From assembly GCA_035566015.1 (NCBI GenBank), contig DATMRS010000004.1:1-64000 (forward strand): a stretch of DNA of 64,000 nucleotides, written 5' to 3'. The notes below the pieces were generated by a model. That model was not told the origin of the DNA and searched no databases. It saw only the letters and a list, made by a program, of their open reading frames with translations. How positions within the stretch are numbered: the first letter of the stretch is position 1; every line of letters begins with the position of its first letter. The stretch comes from DATMRS01 sp035566015 (GTDB taxonomy: Bacteria > Pseudomonadota > Alphaproteobacteria > Sphingomonadales > Sphingomonadaceae). The position numbers were made by a program, and so were the translations under genes. Below, one piece after another: positions 7,182 through 17,464 of this stretch.

Positions 7182-10030
7182 TCGGCGGGCTCCAGTTCGG
7201 TGGCGATGCGCCGGTTGCGCCGGCTGAATTCGGCATAATCCTCCTGCCACTGCGACGGGCCGTTAGCGGGCGACACCTGCACCGCCGTCACCTTATATTC
7301 GGGGCAATCGGTCGCCCAGTCGGTGTAGTCGGTGGTGACGACGTTCGCCAGAACCTGCGGGTGGTGGAAGGTCGTGTAGACGACGCCCGGCGCGACGCGA
7401 TCGGTGATTTTCGCGCGCAGGCTCGTTTCGCCGGTACGGCTCTTGAGCGCGACGAGGTCGCCTTCGCGTATGCCGCGATTTTCAGCATCGAGCGGATGGA
7501 TTTCCAGCACGTCCTCAGGATGCCAGGCGGTATTGCCCGTGCGCCGTGTCTGCGCGCCGACATTATACTGGCTGAGGATACGCCCCGTCGTCAGCAGCAG
7601 CGGGAAGCGCGGGCCGCTCTTCTCGTCGGTCGCGATATATTCGGTGACGACGAACTTGCCCTTGCCGCGCGCGAAGGTGTCGACGTGCATGATTGGCATG
7701 CCTTCGGGGTTGGCTTCGGTCGCCGGCCACTGGATCGAGCCCAGCCGATCCAGCGCCTCGAACGAGATTTTCGCGAAGGTCGGCGTCAGCCGGGCGATCT
7801 CGTCCATCACCTGTGAGGGATGGGTGTAGGTCCAGCCGAGCCCCATCGCATTGGCGATGAGCTGCACGATCTCCCAGTCGGCATAGCCGTTCTTGGGGCT
7901 CATCACCTGCCGCACGAGCTGGACGCGCCGTTCGGCGTTGGTGAAGGTGCCGTCCTTTTCGAGGAAGGTCGAGCCGGGCAGGAAGACGTGTGCGAAATTC
8001 GCGGTTTCGTTCAGGAACAGGTCCTGCACGACGATACATTCCATCGCCCTCAGACCCTCGGCGACATGCTGCGAATTGGGATCGGACTGGACGACGTCCT
8101 CGGCCTGGACGAACAGCCCCTTGAAGCCGCCCTCGATCGCCTCGTCGAACATGTTGTTGATGCGCAGGCCGGGCTCGGGATCGAGCGCGACGCCCCAATC
8201 CTTTTCGAACGCCTGCCGCGTCGCATCGTCCGAAACGTGGCGGTAGCCCGAAAATTCGTGCGGGAAGCTGCCCATATCGCACGAGCCCTGCACGTTGTTC
8301 TGACCGCGCAGCGGGTTAAGGCCGACGCCCTCGCGCCCGACATTGCCCGTCGCCATGGCGAGGTTCGCGATCGCGATCACCGCCGAGGAGCCCTGGCTGT
8401 GCTCGGTGATGCCGAGGCCGTAATAGATGGCCGCGTTGCCCCCGGTCGCGTAGAGGCGGGCGGCGGCGCGCAGATCGGCGGCAGGCACCTTGCACAGCGC
8501 CTCGATCGCCTCGGGCGAGCGGCTGGGATCGGAGACGAAGCGCGCCCAATCCTCGAACGCGTCCCATTCGCAGCGCTCGCGGACGAACGCCTCGTCCACC
8601 AGCCCTTCGGTGACGATCACATGCGCCATGGCGGTGAGCACCGCGACGTTGGTGCCCGGCGTCAGGGGCAGGTGATAATCGGCCTTGATATGGGGCGAGA
8701 GAACGAGATCGATCCGGCGCGGATCGGCGACGATCAGCTTCGCGCCCTGCCGCAGCCGGCGCTTCATCATCGATCCGAAGACGGGATGCGCATCGGTCGG
8801 GTTCGCGCCGATCACGAAGATCACGTCGGCATGCATCACGCTGTCAAACGTCTGCGTGCCCGCCGACGTGCCGAGCGTGGTGCCGAGGCCATAGCCCGTG
8901 GGGCTGTGGCAGACACGCGCGCAAGTATCGACATTATTGTTGCCGAAGCCCTGGCGGACGAGCTTCTGGACGAGGAACGCCTCCTCATTGGTGCAGCGCG
9001 ACGAGGCGATCCCGCCGATCGAGCGGGGGCCGTATTTCGCCTGGATGCGCTTGAACTCGCTGGCGGTATAGGCGATCGCCTCTTCCCACGACACCTCGCG
9101 CCACGGCTCGTCGATCGACGTGCGGATCATCGGGTTCAGGATGCGATCCTGATGGTTGGCATAGCCCCAGGCGAAACGCCCCTTGACGCAGCTATGCCCG
9201 TGATTGGCCTTGCCGTCCTTCCACGGCACCATGCGCACCAGTTCCTCGCCGCGCATTTCGGCGCGGAAGGTGCAGCCGACGCCGCAATAGGCGCAGGTGG
9301 TGACGATCGCATGTTCGGGCGTGCCCTTTTCGACCACCGTCCGCTCGATCAGCGAGGCGGTGGGGCAGGCCTGGACACAGGCGCCGCACGACACGCATTC
9401 GGAACCCAGGAAATCCTCGTTCTGGCTGGCCGAGACTTTCGAATCGAAGCCGCGCCCCTGGATAGTCAGTGCCAGCGTGCCCTGCACCTCGTCGCAGGCG
9501 CGCACGCACCGCGAACAGACGATGCATTTGGAGGGATCGAAATCGAAATAGGGGTTCGACAGGTCCTTGGGCTGACCCATATTGGTCGCGCCGTCATAGC
9601 CGTAGCGCACGTCGCGCAGGCCCACCGCGCCCGCCATATCCTGCAACTCGCAATCGCCATTGGCGCCGCAGGTCAGGCAGTCGAGAGGGTGATCGGAGAT
9701 ATACAATTCCATCACCCCGCGACGAAGCTGCGTCAGCCGGTCGGTCTGGGTGCGCACCACCATTCCCTCCGCCACCGGCGTCGTGCAGGAGGCGGGATAG
9801 CCCGCGCGCCCGTCGATCTCGACGAGGCATAGGCGGCAGGAGCCGAAGCTCTCCATATTGTCGGTCGCGCAGAGCTTCGGGATGCTCGTGCCCATCAGGG
9901 CGGCGGCGCGCATGATCGACGTGCCTTCGGGCACGCGGGCTTCCTGTCCGTCGATCGTCAACGTCACCATCTTGTCCGTCACCAGCGCCGGAGCGGGGGT
10001 GCCGAGGTCAATTTCGCCGGTCCAGGCCAT
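7178..10030 (-). CDS. fdsA: NAD-dependent formate dehydrogenase, molybdenum catalytic subunit
   Basis: A 950-residue molybdopterin oxidoreductase. In order it has a [2Fe-2S] ferredoxin domain (Cys 54, 65, 68, 82), a His/Cys cluster site HPLDCLTCGANGDC, two [4Fe-4S] motifs (CIVCSRCVRAC and CVSCGACVQAC), the Mo-domain cluster CAYCGVGC, and the active-site segment CARVCHSPTGYG. In that segment Cys takes the place of the selenocysteine of FdhF and is followed by the catalytic His. It oxidises formate to CO2 and passes electrons through the Fe-S chain to FdsB/FdsG and NAD+. The start at 10030 has GGAGTAAGTAGG upstream and lies 5 bases after fdsB. Confidence 0.95.
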   Translation of the reverse strand: MAWTGEIDLGTPAPALVTDKMVTLTIDGQEARVPEGTSIMRAAALMGTSIPKLCATDNMESFGSCRLCLVEIDGRAGYPASCTTPVAEGMVVRTQTDRLTQLRRGVMELYISDHPLDCLTCGANGDCELQDMAGAVGLRDVRYGYDGATNMGQPKDLSNPYFDFDPSKCIVCSRCVRACDEVQGTLALTIQGRGFDSKVSASQNEDFLGSECVSCGACVQACPTASLIERTVVEKGTPEHAIVTTCAYCGVGCTFRAEMRGEELVRMVPWKDGKANHGHSCVKGRFAWGYANHQDRILNPMIRTSIDEPWREVSWEEAIAYTASEFKRIQAKYGPRSIGGIASSRCTNEEAFLVQKLVRQGFGNNNVDTCARVCHSPTGYGLGTTLGTSAGTQTFDSVMHADVIFVIGANPTDAHPVFGSMMKRRLRQGAKLIVADPRRIDLVLSPHIKADYHLPLTPGTNVAVLTAMAHVIVTEGLVDEAFVRERCEWDAFEDWARFVSDPSRSPEAIEALCKVPAADLRAAARLYATGGNAAIYYGLGITEHSQGSSAVIAIANLAMATGNVGREGVGLNPLRGQNNVQGSCDMGSFPHEFSGYRHVSDDATRQAFEKDWGVALDPEPGLRINNMFDEAIEGGFKGLFVQAEDVVQSDPNSQHVAEGLRAMECIVVQDLFLNETANFAHVFLPGSTFLEKDGTFTNAERRVQLVRQVMSPKNGYADWEIVQLIANAMGLGWTYTHPSQVMDEIARLTPTFAKISFEALDRLGSIQWPATEANPEGMPIMHVDTFARGKGKFVVTEYIATDEKSGPRFPLLLTTGRILSQYNVGAQTRRTGNTAWHPEDVLEIHPLDAENRGIREGDLVALKSRTGETSLRAKITDRVAPGVVYTTFHHPQVLANVVTTDYTDWATDCPEYKVTAVQVSPANGPSQWQEDYAEFSRRNRRIATELEPAE

Positions 10031-10035
10031 CCTAC

Positions 10036-11616
10036 TTACTCCGCGGCATTGGCGAGCGGTGCGGGCTCGCCGCCGAAATCTTCGGGAAAGAAGTCCATCG
10101 CACTCAGCACGGGATATGGGGTGAACCCGCCCAAAGCGCAAAGAGAACCATATTTCATCGTATCGCACAGGTCGCGCACGATCGCCGTCTCCGCCTCGAG
10201 GCTGGTCAGCTGGCGGGTGGGCGCGCGCGAATAGAGCGCCTTGGCGAGCCCGGGCGAAACCGTTTCCGGCGCAGGCGCGCGGCCGGCGTCGCGCGCCGCG
10301 ATCAGCCGGTCGATCGTCTCGACTCCGCGCGTCGAGCCGATCCGGCAGGGCGTGCACTTGCCGCAGCTTTCGACCGCGCAGAACTCCATCGCGAACCGCG
10401 CCATATGCGCCATGTCGACGGTATCGTCGAACACGGTGATGCCGGCATGGCCGATCAGCCCGCCCTTCGCGGCGAAGGTTTCATAATCGAACGGCATGTC
10501 GAACATAGATGGGGGGAAATAGGCGCCCAACGGGCCACCCACCTGCACCGCGCGCACCGGCCGGCCGCTTGCGGTGCCGCCGCCAATCTCGTGGACGAGC
10601 TGGGCGAGGGTGATGCCGAAGCCCACCTCATAGAGGCCGCCATTGCGGACATTGCCCGCGATCTGGATCGGCATCGTGCCGCGCGACCGGCCGAAGCCGA
10701 CCGCCGCATAGGCCTCCGCACCCTCGCTCAGGACGAAGGGGACGGCGGCGAGCGAGAGGACGTTGTTAATGACGGTCGGCCGCCCGAACAGGCCGACATG
10801 CGCGGGGAGCGGGGGCTTGGCGCGCACCTGGCCGCGCTTGCCCTCGATCGAATCGAGCAGCGCCGTCTCCTCGCCGCAGACATAGGCGCCAGCGCCGACG
10901 CGCACCTCCAGCGTGAAGGGGGCGACGATCGCCGCCGACCGCTCGATCGCGCGCTGCATAACGTCGATCGCCAGCGGATATTCGGAGCGGATGTAGATAT
11001 AGCCGTGCCCCGCGCCGACGGCGTGGCCGGCGATCGCCATGCCCTCGATCAGGCAATAGGGATCACCCTCCATCAGCATGCGATCGGCAAAGGTGCCGCT
11101 GTCGCCCTCGTCTGCGTTGCAGACAATGAACTTCTCGGGCGCGCTCGTATCGAGCACCGTCTGCCATTTGATCCCGGTCGGGAAGCCCGCGCCGCCACGG
11201 CCGCGTAGCCCTGAATCCTTGACTGCGCTCACCACCTCCTGCGGGCTCATCGCGCGGGCGGCCTTCAGGCCCTTCCAACCGCCGTGCGTCTCATAGTCGG
11301 AGAGGCTCAGCGGGTCGGTGATCCCGCAGCGCGCGAAGGTGAAGCGCTGCTGATCGACGAAGAAGGGCAGGGCGGCGACGTCACCCAGCCGGTTGGGATG
11401 GCTGCCGTCGAGGACCGCCGCGACATCGTCGGGGCCGACGGGACCGTAGCCGATGCGCCCTTCATCGGCCTCGATCTCGACCAGCGGCTCGATCGCGAAC
11501 AGGCCGCGGCTGCCGGTGCGCACGACATCGCAGCCGCGCGCGACGAGGGCGGCTGCCACGGCATCCGCGCCGAGCGCCACCGAGGCCATATCGGCGGAGA
11601 CATAAGCGCGGGTCAT
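10036..11616 (-). CDS. fdsB: NAD-dependent formate dehydrogenase, NADH/FMN subunit
   Basis: A 526-residue NuoF-like subunit with an N-terminal thioredoxin-like extension of about 100 residues, as in FdsB. The FMN/NAD site GRGGAGFPTGIKW, the ADEGDSGTF segment, GAYVCGEETALLDSIEG and the [4Fe-4S] motif ESCGKCTPCRIG are intact. It transfers electrons from the Fe-S chain to NAD+. ATG at 11616 overlaps the stop of fdsG as ATGA. Confidence 0.95.
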   Translation of the reverse strand: MTRAYVSADMASVALGADAVAAALVARGCDVVRTGSRGLFAIEPLVEIEADEGRIGYGPVGPDDVAAVLDGSHPNRLGDVAALPFFVDQQRFTFARCGITDPLSLSDYETHGGWKGLKAARAMSPQEVVSAVKDSGLRGRGGAGFPTGIKWQTVLDTSAPEKFIVCNADEGDSGTFADRMLMEGDPYCLIEGMAIAGHAVGAGHGYIYIRSEYPLAIDVMQRAIERSAAIVAPFTLEVRVGAGAYVCGEETALLDSIEGKRGQVRAKPPLPAHVGLFGRPTVINNVLSLAAVPFVLSEGAEAYAAVGFGRSRGTMPIQIAGNVRNGGLYEVGFGITLAQLVHEIGGGTASGRPVRAVQVGGPLGAYFPPSMFDMPFDYETFAAKGGLIGHAGITVFDDTVDMAHMARFAMEFCAVESCGKCTPCRIGSTRGVETIDRLIAARDAGRAPAPETVSPGLAKALYSRAPTRQLTSLEAETAIVRDLCDTMKYGSLCALGGFTPYPVLSAMDFFPEDFGGEPAPLANAAE

Positions 11617-12107
11617 GCCGCCACCTCGCTCGCGATACGGTCCAGCGCCGCGGCGTCGACCTTCGCCACCGGCCTGCCGTCGACCATCGCATTGGGGCCG
11701 ATCGCGCACAGGCCGAGACAATAGACCGGCTCCAGCGTCACGCGCCCGTCGGCGCGTGTGGTGCCCATCGGCGTGCCCAGCCGCTCGGCTGCCGCCGTCT
11801 CGATCGCGGCGCCGCCACGCGACTGGCAGGCCTCCGCACGGCAGATCTTGACGATGTGCCGCCCCGCCGGCGCGCGGCGATAATCATGATAGAAGGTGAT
11901 GACGCCATGCACCTCCGCGCGCGTGACGTTGAGCGCCTTCGCAATCATCGGCACCGCGGCGTCGGGCACATAGCCGACCGCGTCCTGCACCGCATGGAGC
12001 AGCGGCAGCAGCGCGCCGCGCTCATCCTTATGGCGCTGGATCGCCTTTTCGATTGCGGCAATCTCCCCCGCCGTGAGGGGGGCGTCGGCCGCCAAGGTCT
12101 CGCTCAT
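11613..12107 (-). CDS. fdsG: NAD-dependent formate dehydrogenase, [2Fe-2S] gamma subunit
   Basis: A 164-residue NuoE-like protein with the thioredoxin-fold [2Fe-2S] ligands in CRAEAC and CLGLC and the conserved HGVITFYHDYR segment. It is the first gene of fdsG-fdsB-fdsA-fdsD. No accessory gene such as fdhD (sulfurtransferase) is in the cluster, so it must be elsewhere. A LysR-type operator lies about 100 bases upstream. Confidence 0.93.
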   Translation of the reverse strand: MSETLAADAPLTAGEIAAIEKAIQRHKDERGALLPLLHAVQDAVGYVPDAAVPMIAKALNVTRAEVHGVITFYHDYRRAPAGRHIVKICRAEACQSRGGAAIETAAAERLGTPMGTTRADGRVTLEPVYCLGLCAIGPNAMVDGRPVAKVDAAALDRIASEVAA

Positions 12108-12194
12108 TCCTGATCCGTCTTTCTGACCGCGTCCGGCGCGGTGCTTCTTCCTTAGCCTCTACTCCCGGCAGGTGAGGCGTCAAATATGCAAAGC

Positions 12195-12219
12195 CTATAA
12201 ACGATAGATATGGTCTATC
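12195..12219 (-). promoter_or_regulatory. LysR-type operator upstream of fdsG
   Basis: ATAG-N7-CTAT (12204-12218), inside a 6-bp inverted repeat GATAGA/TCTATC at 12203-12208 and 12214-12219, matches the classical LysR box pattern T-N11-A. A third half-site CTAT at 12195 forms CTAT-N5-ATAG. It sits between the LysR stop codon and fdsG, where the upstream regulator would bind to control formate dehydrogenase. The last bases overlap the lysR stop codon. Confidence 0.55.
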
Positions 12220-13123
12220 AGGTAGGCCCGAGCAAGCGCTCCTCCGCCAGCATCGTGGCGACCCGGCAAGCCGCGCGGGCAAGTGCGGAGCGAGGCTCCC
12301 GATCGAGCACGACGAGGCCGATCATATTGGGCGGAGCGGGATCGATAAATTCTATCAAGCGGATCGGCGCCCCCGCTGGCACCAGCGCCGCATAGCTGTG
12401 CGGCAGGATCGAGGAGAGCCCACCCGCCTCGACCAGCGAGAGCAAGGTGACATAGGAATCGGCCGTCGCGCGCGGCTCGATCACCAGGTCCAGCGAGGCG
12501 AGATGCGCGTCGAGGATGCGCCGGTTCTGCATGTTGGGATGAAGCAGGCAGAGCGGCTCGCCCGCCACCTCGCGCCACGTGACGCGGCCGCGCTCGCCCA
12601 GCGAGGCGTCGGCGCGCGTGGCGAACATATAATGCTCCTCGTAGAGCGGCACGCTCAACACCTGCGCGGGCGGCTCGTTCGAAAGATAGGTGAGGCCGGC
12701 GTCCAGCTCATATTCGATCAACGCCTGCTCGATCTGCCGCGAGGTGAGCGAGCGGATATTGGCGCGGACATGCGGATGCGCCGCGACGATCGCGCGCACC
12801 AGATGGCCGACCGCCGGCATCGCCGCCGGAATCACACCCAGCCGCAACACGCCCCTGAGTGGCCCGCCCTCGTCGGCGACCGCGTGGCGCAACCCGTCAT
12901 AATCGGCGAGCAACCGTTGCGCCCAGGGAAGCAGCGCGTGGCCTTCCGCCGTCAGCCCGACGAAGCGCCGGTCGCGCATGATCAGCCGCTTGCCGAGCTG
13001 CGCCTCGAGCGCGGCGATTCCCGAGGAGAGAGTCGGCTGGGCGACGTTGCACGCCTCCGCCGCGCGCGCGAAATGCTTGGCCTGGGCCAGCGCGACGAAA
13101 TAATCGAGAAAGCGTATCTGCAT
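12218..13123 (-). CDS. LysR-family regulator, probable regulator of the fds operon
   Basis: A 301-residue OxyR/CysB-type LysR protein. It has a helix-turn-helix at residues 1-60 ([20 protein letters not shown]) and an effector domain with the usual GLTYL and SILPHS segments. It lies immediately upstream of fdsG on the same strand. LysR regulators adjacent to formate dehydrogenase operons (FdsR type) are known. The link here is inferred from position and from the operator at 12195-12219. Confidence 0.88.
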   Translation of the reverse strand: MQIRFLDYFVALAQAKHFARAAEACNVAQPTLSSGIAALEAQLGKRLIMRDRRFVGLTAEGHALLPWAQRLLADYDGLRHAVADEGGPLRGVLRLGVIPAAMPAVGHLVRAIVAAHPHVRANIRSLTSRQIEQALIEYELDAGLTYLSNEPPAQVLSVPLYEEHYMFATRADASLGERGRVTWREVAGEPLCLLHPNMQNRRILDAHLASLDLVIEPRATADSYVTLLSLVEAGGLSSILPHSYAALVPAGAPIRLIEFIDPAPPNMIGLVVLDREPRSALARAACRVATMLAEERLLGPT

Positions 13124-13247
13124 CGGCGGTGCGCGGTCCCTTCGCGGAAGCGGTCTGTCCCACGCCCGGCGAGGGCGTTCAAGAGGCCCTTGCAAAGTAG
13201 GAAAAGACACGGCACAGTTCGCTATCTGTTCCACCTTCGGCAAGGAT

Positions 13248-14747
13248 ATGATGGATAGCCTGGCGCCCCTGTTGCTCTGTCTCGCGATGCTTGCCGTGGG
13301 GATCGGCGCAGGATGGGCCTTGTGGGGACGTACGCTGGCCGCCGCGCAACGTGAGCGGACGCGGCTGGATGAACGCGTGCGCGCCGGCGAAGCCGCCCTG
13401 AGCCTTGCGGAGGAACGTGCGCGCGAGCTGCCGCCGCTGCGCCTGATGCTCGACGGGATTCGCGACGAACGCGACGCCGCCCAGCGCGATCTCGCCGCCG
13501 CGCGGGCAAGTGCGGCCCGCGTGCCGGTGCTGGAGGAGGCGCTGGCGGCCGAACGGCGCACGGCGGCCGAACTTGCGGCGGCCAAGGCGGCGTTCGAACG
13601 CGGTGAAGAGGAGCGTGCACGGGCGCATGACGCGCAGATCGCCCAGCTCAAGGAGATGGAAGCCAAGCTGGAGGCGCGCTTCGGCGAGCTGGCGGGCAAG
13701 GCGCTGACCGAAGCACAGGGCCATTTCCTCAAGCGCGCCGAGGAGCGCTTTGCGCAGGCGGGCAAGGAGGGCGAGGACAAGCTCAAGCTATTGCTCGCGC
13801 CGGTCGAGACGACGCTCAAGCGCTATGAAGAGGGGCTGGCGAAGGTCGAGAAGGAGCGTGTGGGCAGCTATGCCGAACTGCGCGAGGCGGTGACGCAACT
13901 CACCCAGGGCAACGAACATGTACGGCGCGAGGCGTCGCGGCTCGCGAACGTCCTGCGATCGAGCCCCAAGGCGCGCGGGCGTTGGGGCGAGGAACAGTTA
14001 CGCACAATTCTCGAATCGGCGGGGCTGGCCGAGAATGTCGATTTCGCACTGCAATCCTCGGTTAGCGATGGCGAGCGGCAGTTGCGCCCAGACTGCGTCA
14101 TCAACCTGCCCGGGGGACGCTGCATCGTCGTCGACGTCAAATGTCCGCTGGTTGCCTTCGAACAGGCCTATGACGAGGAGGATGAGACACGTCGGGCGGA
14201 GCTGCTGCTCCAGCACGCCAATGCGATGAAGAGCTATGCCGCCGATCTGGCGCGCAAGGGCTATTGGCGGCAGTTCGATCTTTCGCCCGACTTCGTCATC
14301 ATGTTCATTCCGGGCGAGCATTTTCTCGCCGCCGCCGCCGAACGCGCGCCCGACCTGATCGAGACGGCCTATCGCGGCGGCGTCATCATCGCCTCGACCA
14401 TCAACATGCTGGCCCTCGCCAAGGTAATGGCGGGCATGTGGCGGCAGGAGGCGCTGCACGAGCAGGCGCAGGCGATCGGCGCGCTCGGCAAGGAACTTTA
14501 TGCCCGCCTCGCGACGATGGGCAATCATGTCCAGAAGCTCGGCCGCAACCTTGGGCAGGCGACGAGCGCCTATAATGATTTCGTCGGCAGCCTCGAAAGT
14601 CAGGTGCTGACGCAGGCGAAGCGTTTTGAGGCGCTCAAGGTCGAAACGAGCGGCAAGTCGATCGAACCGCTGCCGATCGTGGATGCCGCGGTGCGGCCGC
14701 TGACGAAGCTGGCGATCACCGACGATACGGCCGAAGCGGCGGAATAG
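13248..14747 (+). CDS. rmuC: DNA recombination protein RmuC
   Basis: A 499-residue protein with an N-terminal membrane anchor ([19 protein letters not shown]), a coiled coil of about 150 residues rich in Ala, Glu and Arg, and the C-terminal RmuC nuclease-like domain. That domain has [26 protein letters not shown], the active-site-like VDVKCPL and FIPGEHFL. RmuC limits inversions at short inverted repeats. It is divergent from the LysR gene at 13123. Two adjacent ATGs (13248, 13251) are possible starts. Confidence 0.93.
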   Translation: MMDSLAPLLLCLAMLAVGIGAGWALWGRTLAAAQRERTRLDERVRAGEAALSLAEERARELPPLRLMLDGIRDERDAAQRDLAAARASAARVPVLEEALAAERRTAAELAAAKAAFERGEEERARAHDAQIAQLKEMEAKLEARFGELAGKALTEAQGHFLKRAEERFAQAGKEGEDKLKLLLAPVETTLKRYEEGLAKVEKERVGSYAELREAVTQLTQGNEHVRREASRLANVLRSSPKARGRWGEEQLRTILESAGLAENVDFALQSSVSDGERQLRPDCVINLPGGRCIVVDVKCPLVAFEQAYDEEDETRRAELLLQHANAMKSYAADLARKGYWRQFDLSPDFVIMFIPGEHFLAAAAERAPDLIETAYRGGVIIASTINMLALAKVMAGMWRQEALHEQAQAIGALGKELYARLATMGNHVQKLGRNLGQATSAYNDFVGSLESQVLTQAKRFEALKVETSGKSIEPLPIVDAAVRPLTKLAITDDTAEAAE

Positions 14748-15226
14748 GGCGAGGTGTCCTGAGACTTAGGCGTAATTGTAGCCTGTCTGTCTGAAGTTGA
14801 CGCGCCGTGGCTCTCCAAATCTCCTTTGTCATTCCCGCGAATACGGGAATTCATAAGTACTTGGTTGCGCGTATTTTATACAAACGGCGTAAATGGATTC
14901 CCGTATTCGCGGGAATGATAGGGTTTCAGCGAAGACTGCATCTGCACCGTCATTCCGACGAAAGTCGGAATCCCTCGATGCGGTGGGGCTGATAAGAAGG
15001 TGACGTGTCCGTGGCCCGGCTTTTGCCGGTATGACGGGTCGGGGTAGTTTGGTGCGCGTGCCGCTGCGTCGTCCTTTTTATGAAGGCGACAATGCACGCA
15101 GGCTCCGTTGCCACTTCCCTTTCAGAAGTGGCGCATAGGGTCAGAAAGGGATGCATGGGGATTGTCGCCATCGCGGCATGCGCGAGAGACAGGCTGGGGC
15201 TGTCCGAATCTTCCCCCGCAGCCCGG
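14748..15226. other. Gene-free stretch carrying REP-like inverted repeats
   Basis: No coding region is visible in these 479 bases. Four copies of a short palindromic repeat in alternating orientation occupy 14828-15036; see the separate repeat entry. The rest shows nothing I can name. Confidence 0.6.
14828..15036. repeat. BIME-like set of four REP-type palindromic units
   Basis: Unit 1 (14830-14850, CATTCCCGCGAATACGGGAA plus T) is an exact inverted copy of unit 2 (14897-14917). Unit 3 (14948-14972, GTCATTCCGACGAAAGTCGG) is paired with a diverged inverted unit 4 (15014-15036, ending in GGTATGACG). Each unit is itself a small hairpin. Such GTCATTCC...GGAAT repeats are dispersed intergenic elements in many proteobacteria. 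Here they lie between the convergent rmuC and DUF937-like genes, where they may end transcription from both sides. Confidence 0.7.
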
Positions 15227-15595
15227 CTAGCTCTTGCCGAACAGGCCCTTCGCCATGCCGGCGATGTCGTTGAGCGGGTTGCCGTCACCGTCCTTGTCGA
15301 GGCCGCTGAGAAGGCCGCCCGCGCCGCCGAGTTTCGACAGCAGCCCTTCGACGCCGCCGTCGCCGAATTGCGCGGCAAGGGCGGGGAGGAGCGCCTGGAG
15401 CTTGTCGACGGACAGCCCGGTTTCGGCGGCGGCATCGGCCGCCGCGCTGGCCGCGTCCTGGCCGCCGCCGGCCAGTCGCGACAGCAGCGCCTCGCCGCCG
15501 GTTCTCACCTCGTCATGCGAGAGGCCGATCTGTGAGGCGAGCGCGCCCAGATCGATCTTGTCAGCCTGTCCCAGCAATCCGTCGAGAATGCCCAT
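15227..15595 (-). CDS. DUF937/YidB-like small protein
   Basis: A 122-residue protein rich in Ala, Gly and Leu: MGILDGLLGQADKIDLGAL near the start, the conserved-looking GLSVDKLQALLPALA block, and an acidic end with LDKDGDGNPLNDIAG, similar to a calcium-binding DxDxDG loop. The overall pattern fits the DUF937 family, whose function is unknown. AAAGGG lies before the ATG. It stands alone on the minus strand upstream of the REP repeats. Confidence 0.75.
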   Translation of the reverse strand: MGILDGLLGQADKIDLGALASQIGLSHDEVRTGGEALLSRLAGGGQDAASAAADAAAETGLSVDKLQALLPALAAQFGDGGVEGLLSKLGGAGGLLSGLDKDGDGNPLNDIAGMAKGLFGKS

Positions 15596-15676
15596 TGCTG
15601 TCCCTTTCGATCACCGCGCCGGCGAAGACCGGCGGCGGCGAAACGATATCAGCAAGCGGGCGGTGCGCGGAAGCGC

Positions 15677-17275
15677 TCAGGCGGCCTTGGGCGCCGCCTC
15701 GCGCACGCTTTCGTCGACATGGTCGGCGAACTGCGCGAAATTAGCGATGAACTGGTCCACCAGCTTGCGCGCGGTCGCGTCGTAAGCGTCCTTGTCCTCC
15801 CACGTCTGGCGCGGATCGAGGATCTTCGAGTCGACGCCGGCGACCGCGACGGGCACCTGGAAACCGAAATTCGGATCGGTGCGGAATTCGGCGGCGTTGA
15901 GGCTGCCGTCGAGCGCGGCATTGAGCAGCGCGCGGGTCGCCTTGATCGGCATGCGCGAGCCGGTGCCATATTGCCCGCCCGTCCAGCCGGTGTTGACCAG
16001 CCAGCAATCGACATTGCCCTCAGCGATCCGCTTCTTCAGCAGATTGCCGTAGACTGACGGGTGGCGCGGCATGAAGGGCGCGCCGAAGCAGGTGGAGAAG
16101 GTCGCTTCCGGCTCGGTCACGCCCATTTCGGTGCCCGCGACGCGTGCGGTATAGCCCGAAAGGAAATGGTACATCGCCTGATCGGGCGTCAGCTTCGCGA
16201 TCGGCGGCAGCACGCCATAGGCGTCGGCGGTCAGCATGATGAGGTTGCGCGGCACGGGGCCCATATTGTCGGCCGACGCATTGGGGATGAAATTAATCGG
16301 ATAGGAGCCGCGGCTGTTCTCGGCCAGGCTCGGATCGTCGAGGTCGATCTCCCGCGTTTCGGGATCGATCACGACATTCTCGAGCACGGTGCCGAAACGT
16401 TTCGTCGTCGCGTATATCTCCGGCTCGGCCTCGGCCGACAGGCGGATCATCTTGGCGTAGCAGCCGCCCTCGAAATTGAAGACCGCGGTGTCGGACCAGC
16501 CATGCTCGTCATCGCCGATCAGCGTGCGGCTGGCGTCGGCCGACAACGTCGTCTTGCCAGTGCCCGACAGGCCGAAAAAGATCGCGGTGTCGCCCTTCGA
16601 CCCGATATTGGCCGAGCAGTGCATCGGCATGATACCCGCCACCGGCAGCTTGTAGTTAAGAATGCCGAATACCGATTTCTTCATCTCGCCGGCATATTCG
16701 GTGCCGCCGATCAGGATCAGCTTCTCGGTGAGGTTCACGGCAATCACCGTCTCGCTGCGGCAGCCGTGGCGCGCCGGATCGGCGCGGAAGCTCGGCAGGT
16801 TGATGATCGTATATTCGGGCTTGAAGCCGGGCAGCGCATCCGCCTCCGGCCGCACGAGGAGCGTGCGGATGAAAAGGCTGTGCCACGCATATTCGGTGAC
16901 AACGCGCACCTGGACGCGATGCTCGGGCTGCGAACCGCCATAGAGATCCTGGACGAAGAGCGTGTCCTTCTCAGCCAGCGCGCGGAGGAAATCGGCCTTG
17001 AGCGTCGCGAACTGCTCCGGCGTGATGCTCTTGTTCGTATTGCCCCACCAGACCGTGTCCTCGGTCTCCGCATCGCGCACGAAAAACTTGTCCTTGGCGG
17101 CGCGGCCCGTGTGCTTGCCGGTCGCGACGACGAGCGGACCGTCCTTCGCGAGGAGCCCTTCCTTGCGGCGCACCGACTCTTCGACGAGCGGGGCTTCGAG
17201 CAGATTCCAATGCAGCGACGCCTTCACGTCGAAGCCCTGAGCAGCAAGGTCATAGGTGGGAGCGCGGTGGGACAC
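15677..17275 (-). CDS. pckA: Phosphoenolpyruvate carboxykinase (ATP)
   Basis: A 532-residue enzyme of gluconeogenesis (oxaloacetate + ATP to PEP + CO2 + ADP). The kinase P-loop [15 protein letters not shown], the metal and substrate segments MHCSANIG and [17 protein letters not shown] and [13 protein letters not shown] are all present. I prefer the GTG at 17275, which has GAGGAG at good spacing, over an upstream ATG at 17299. It is divergent from chvI. The pckA-chvI-chvG arrangement is conserved in rhizobia and other alphaproteobacteria. Confidence 0.95.
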   Translation of the reverse strand: MSHRAPTYDLAAQGFDVKASLHWNLLEAPLVEESVRRKEGLLAKDGPLVVATGKHTGRAAKDKFFVRDAETEDTVWWGNTNKSITPEQFATLKADFLRALAEKDTLFVQDLYGGSQPEHRVQVRVVTEYAWHSLFIRTLLVRPEADALPGFKPEYTIINLPSFRADPARHGCRSETVIAVNLTEKLILIGGTEYAGEMKKSVFGILNYKLPVAGIMPMHCSANIGSKGDTAIFFGLSGTGKTTLSADASRTLIGDDEHGWSDTAVFNFEGGCYAKMIRLSAEAEPEIYATTKRFGTVLENVVIDPETREIDLDDPSLAENSRGSYPINFIPNASADNMGPVPRNLIMLTADAYGVLPPIAKLTPDQAMYHFLSGYTARVAGTEMGVTEPEATFSTCFGAPFMPRHPSVYGNLLKKRIAEGNVDCWLVNTGWTGGQYGTGSRMPIKATRALLNAALDGSLNAAEFRTDPNFGFQVPVAVAGVDSKILDPRQTWEDKDAYDATARKLVDQFIANFAQFADHVDESVREAAPKAA

Positions 17276-17464
17276 GGAATTCTCCTCGTCGAATCTCAAA
17301 CAGGAACATGGCCGTCGCGGGGAATGCGTCGTCCTTGTACTCCATCGCGCGCATATAGGCTAAGCACCGGAGCCGTCAAAGGCTGGTTGCGGTATCAACG
17401 GAACGGTTGCCGCGCGCCCGCGATTCCGCTAGTCCGTCTCGACACTTAAGGAGCCTCCAGGACC

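Noticed and set aside
7820..9832. Open frame of 670 codons on the plus strand.
   Set aside because: It lies wholly opposite fdsA, whose motifs are complete; the translation is rich in Arg, His and Ala as expected for a mirror frame of GC-rich DNA.
14828..15036. A CRISPR array.
   Set aside because: The repeats alternate in orientation, differ in sequence and have irregular spacing; no cas gene is near.
16061..17449. Open frame of 462 codons on the plus strand.
   Set aside because: Antisense shadow of pckA with no family resemblance.
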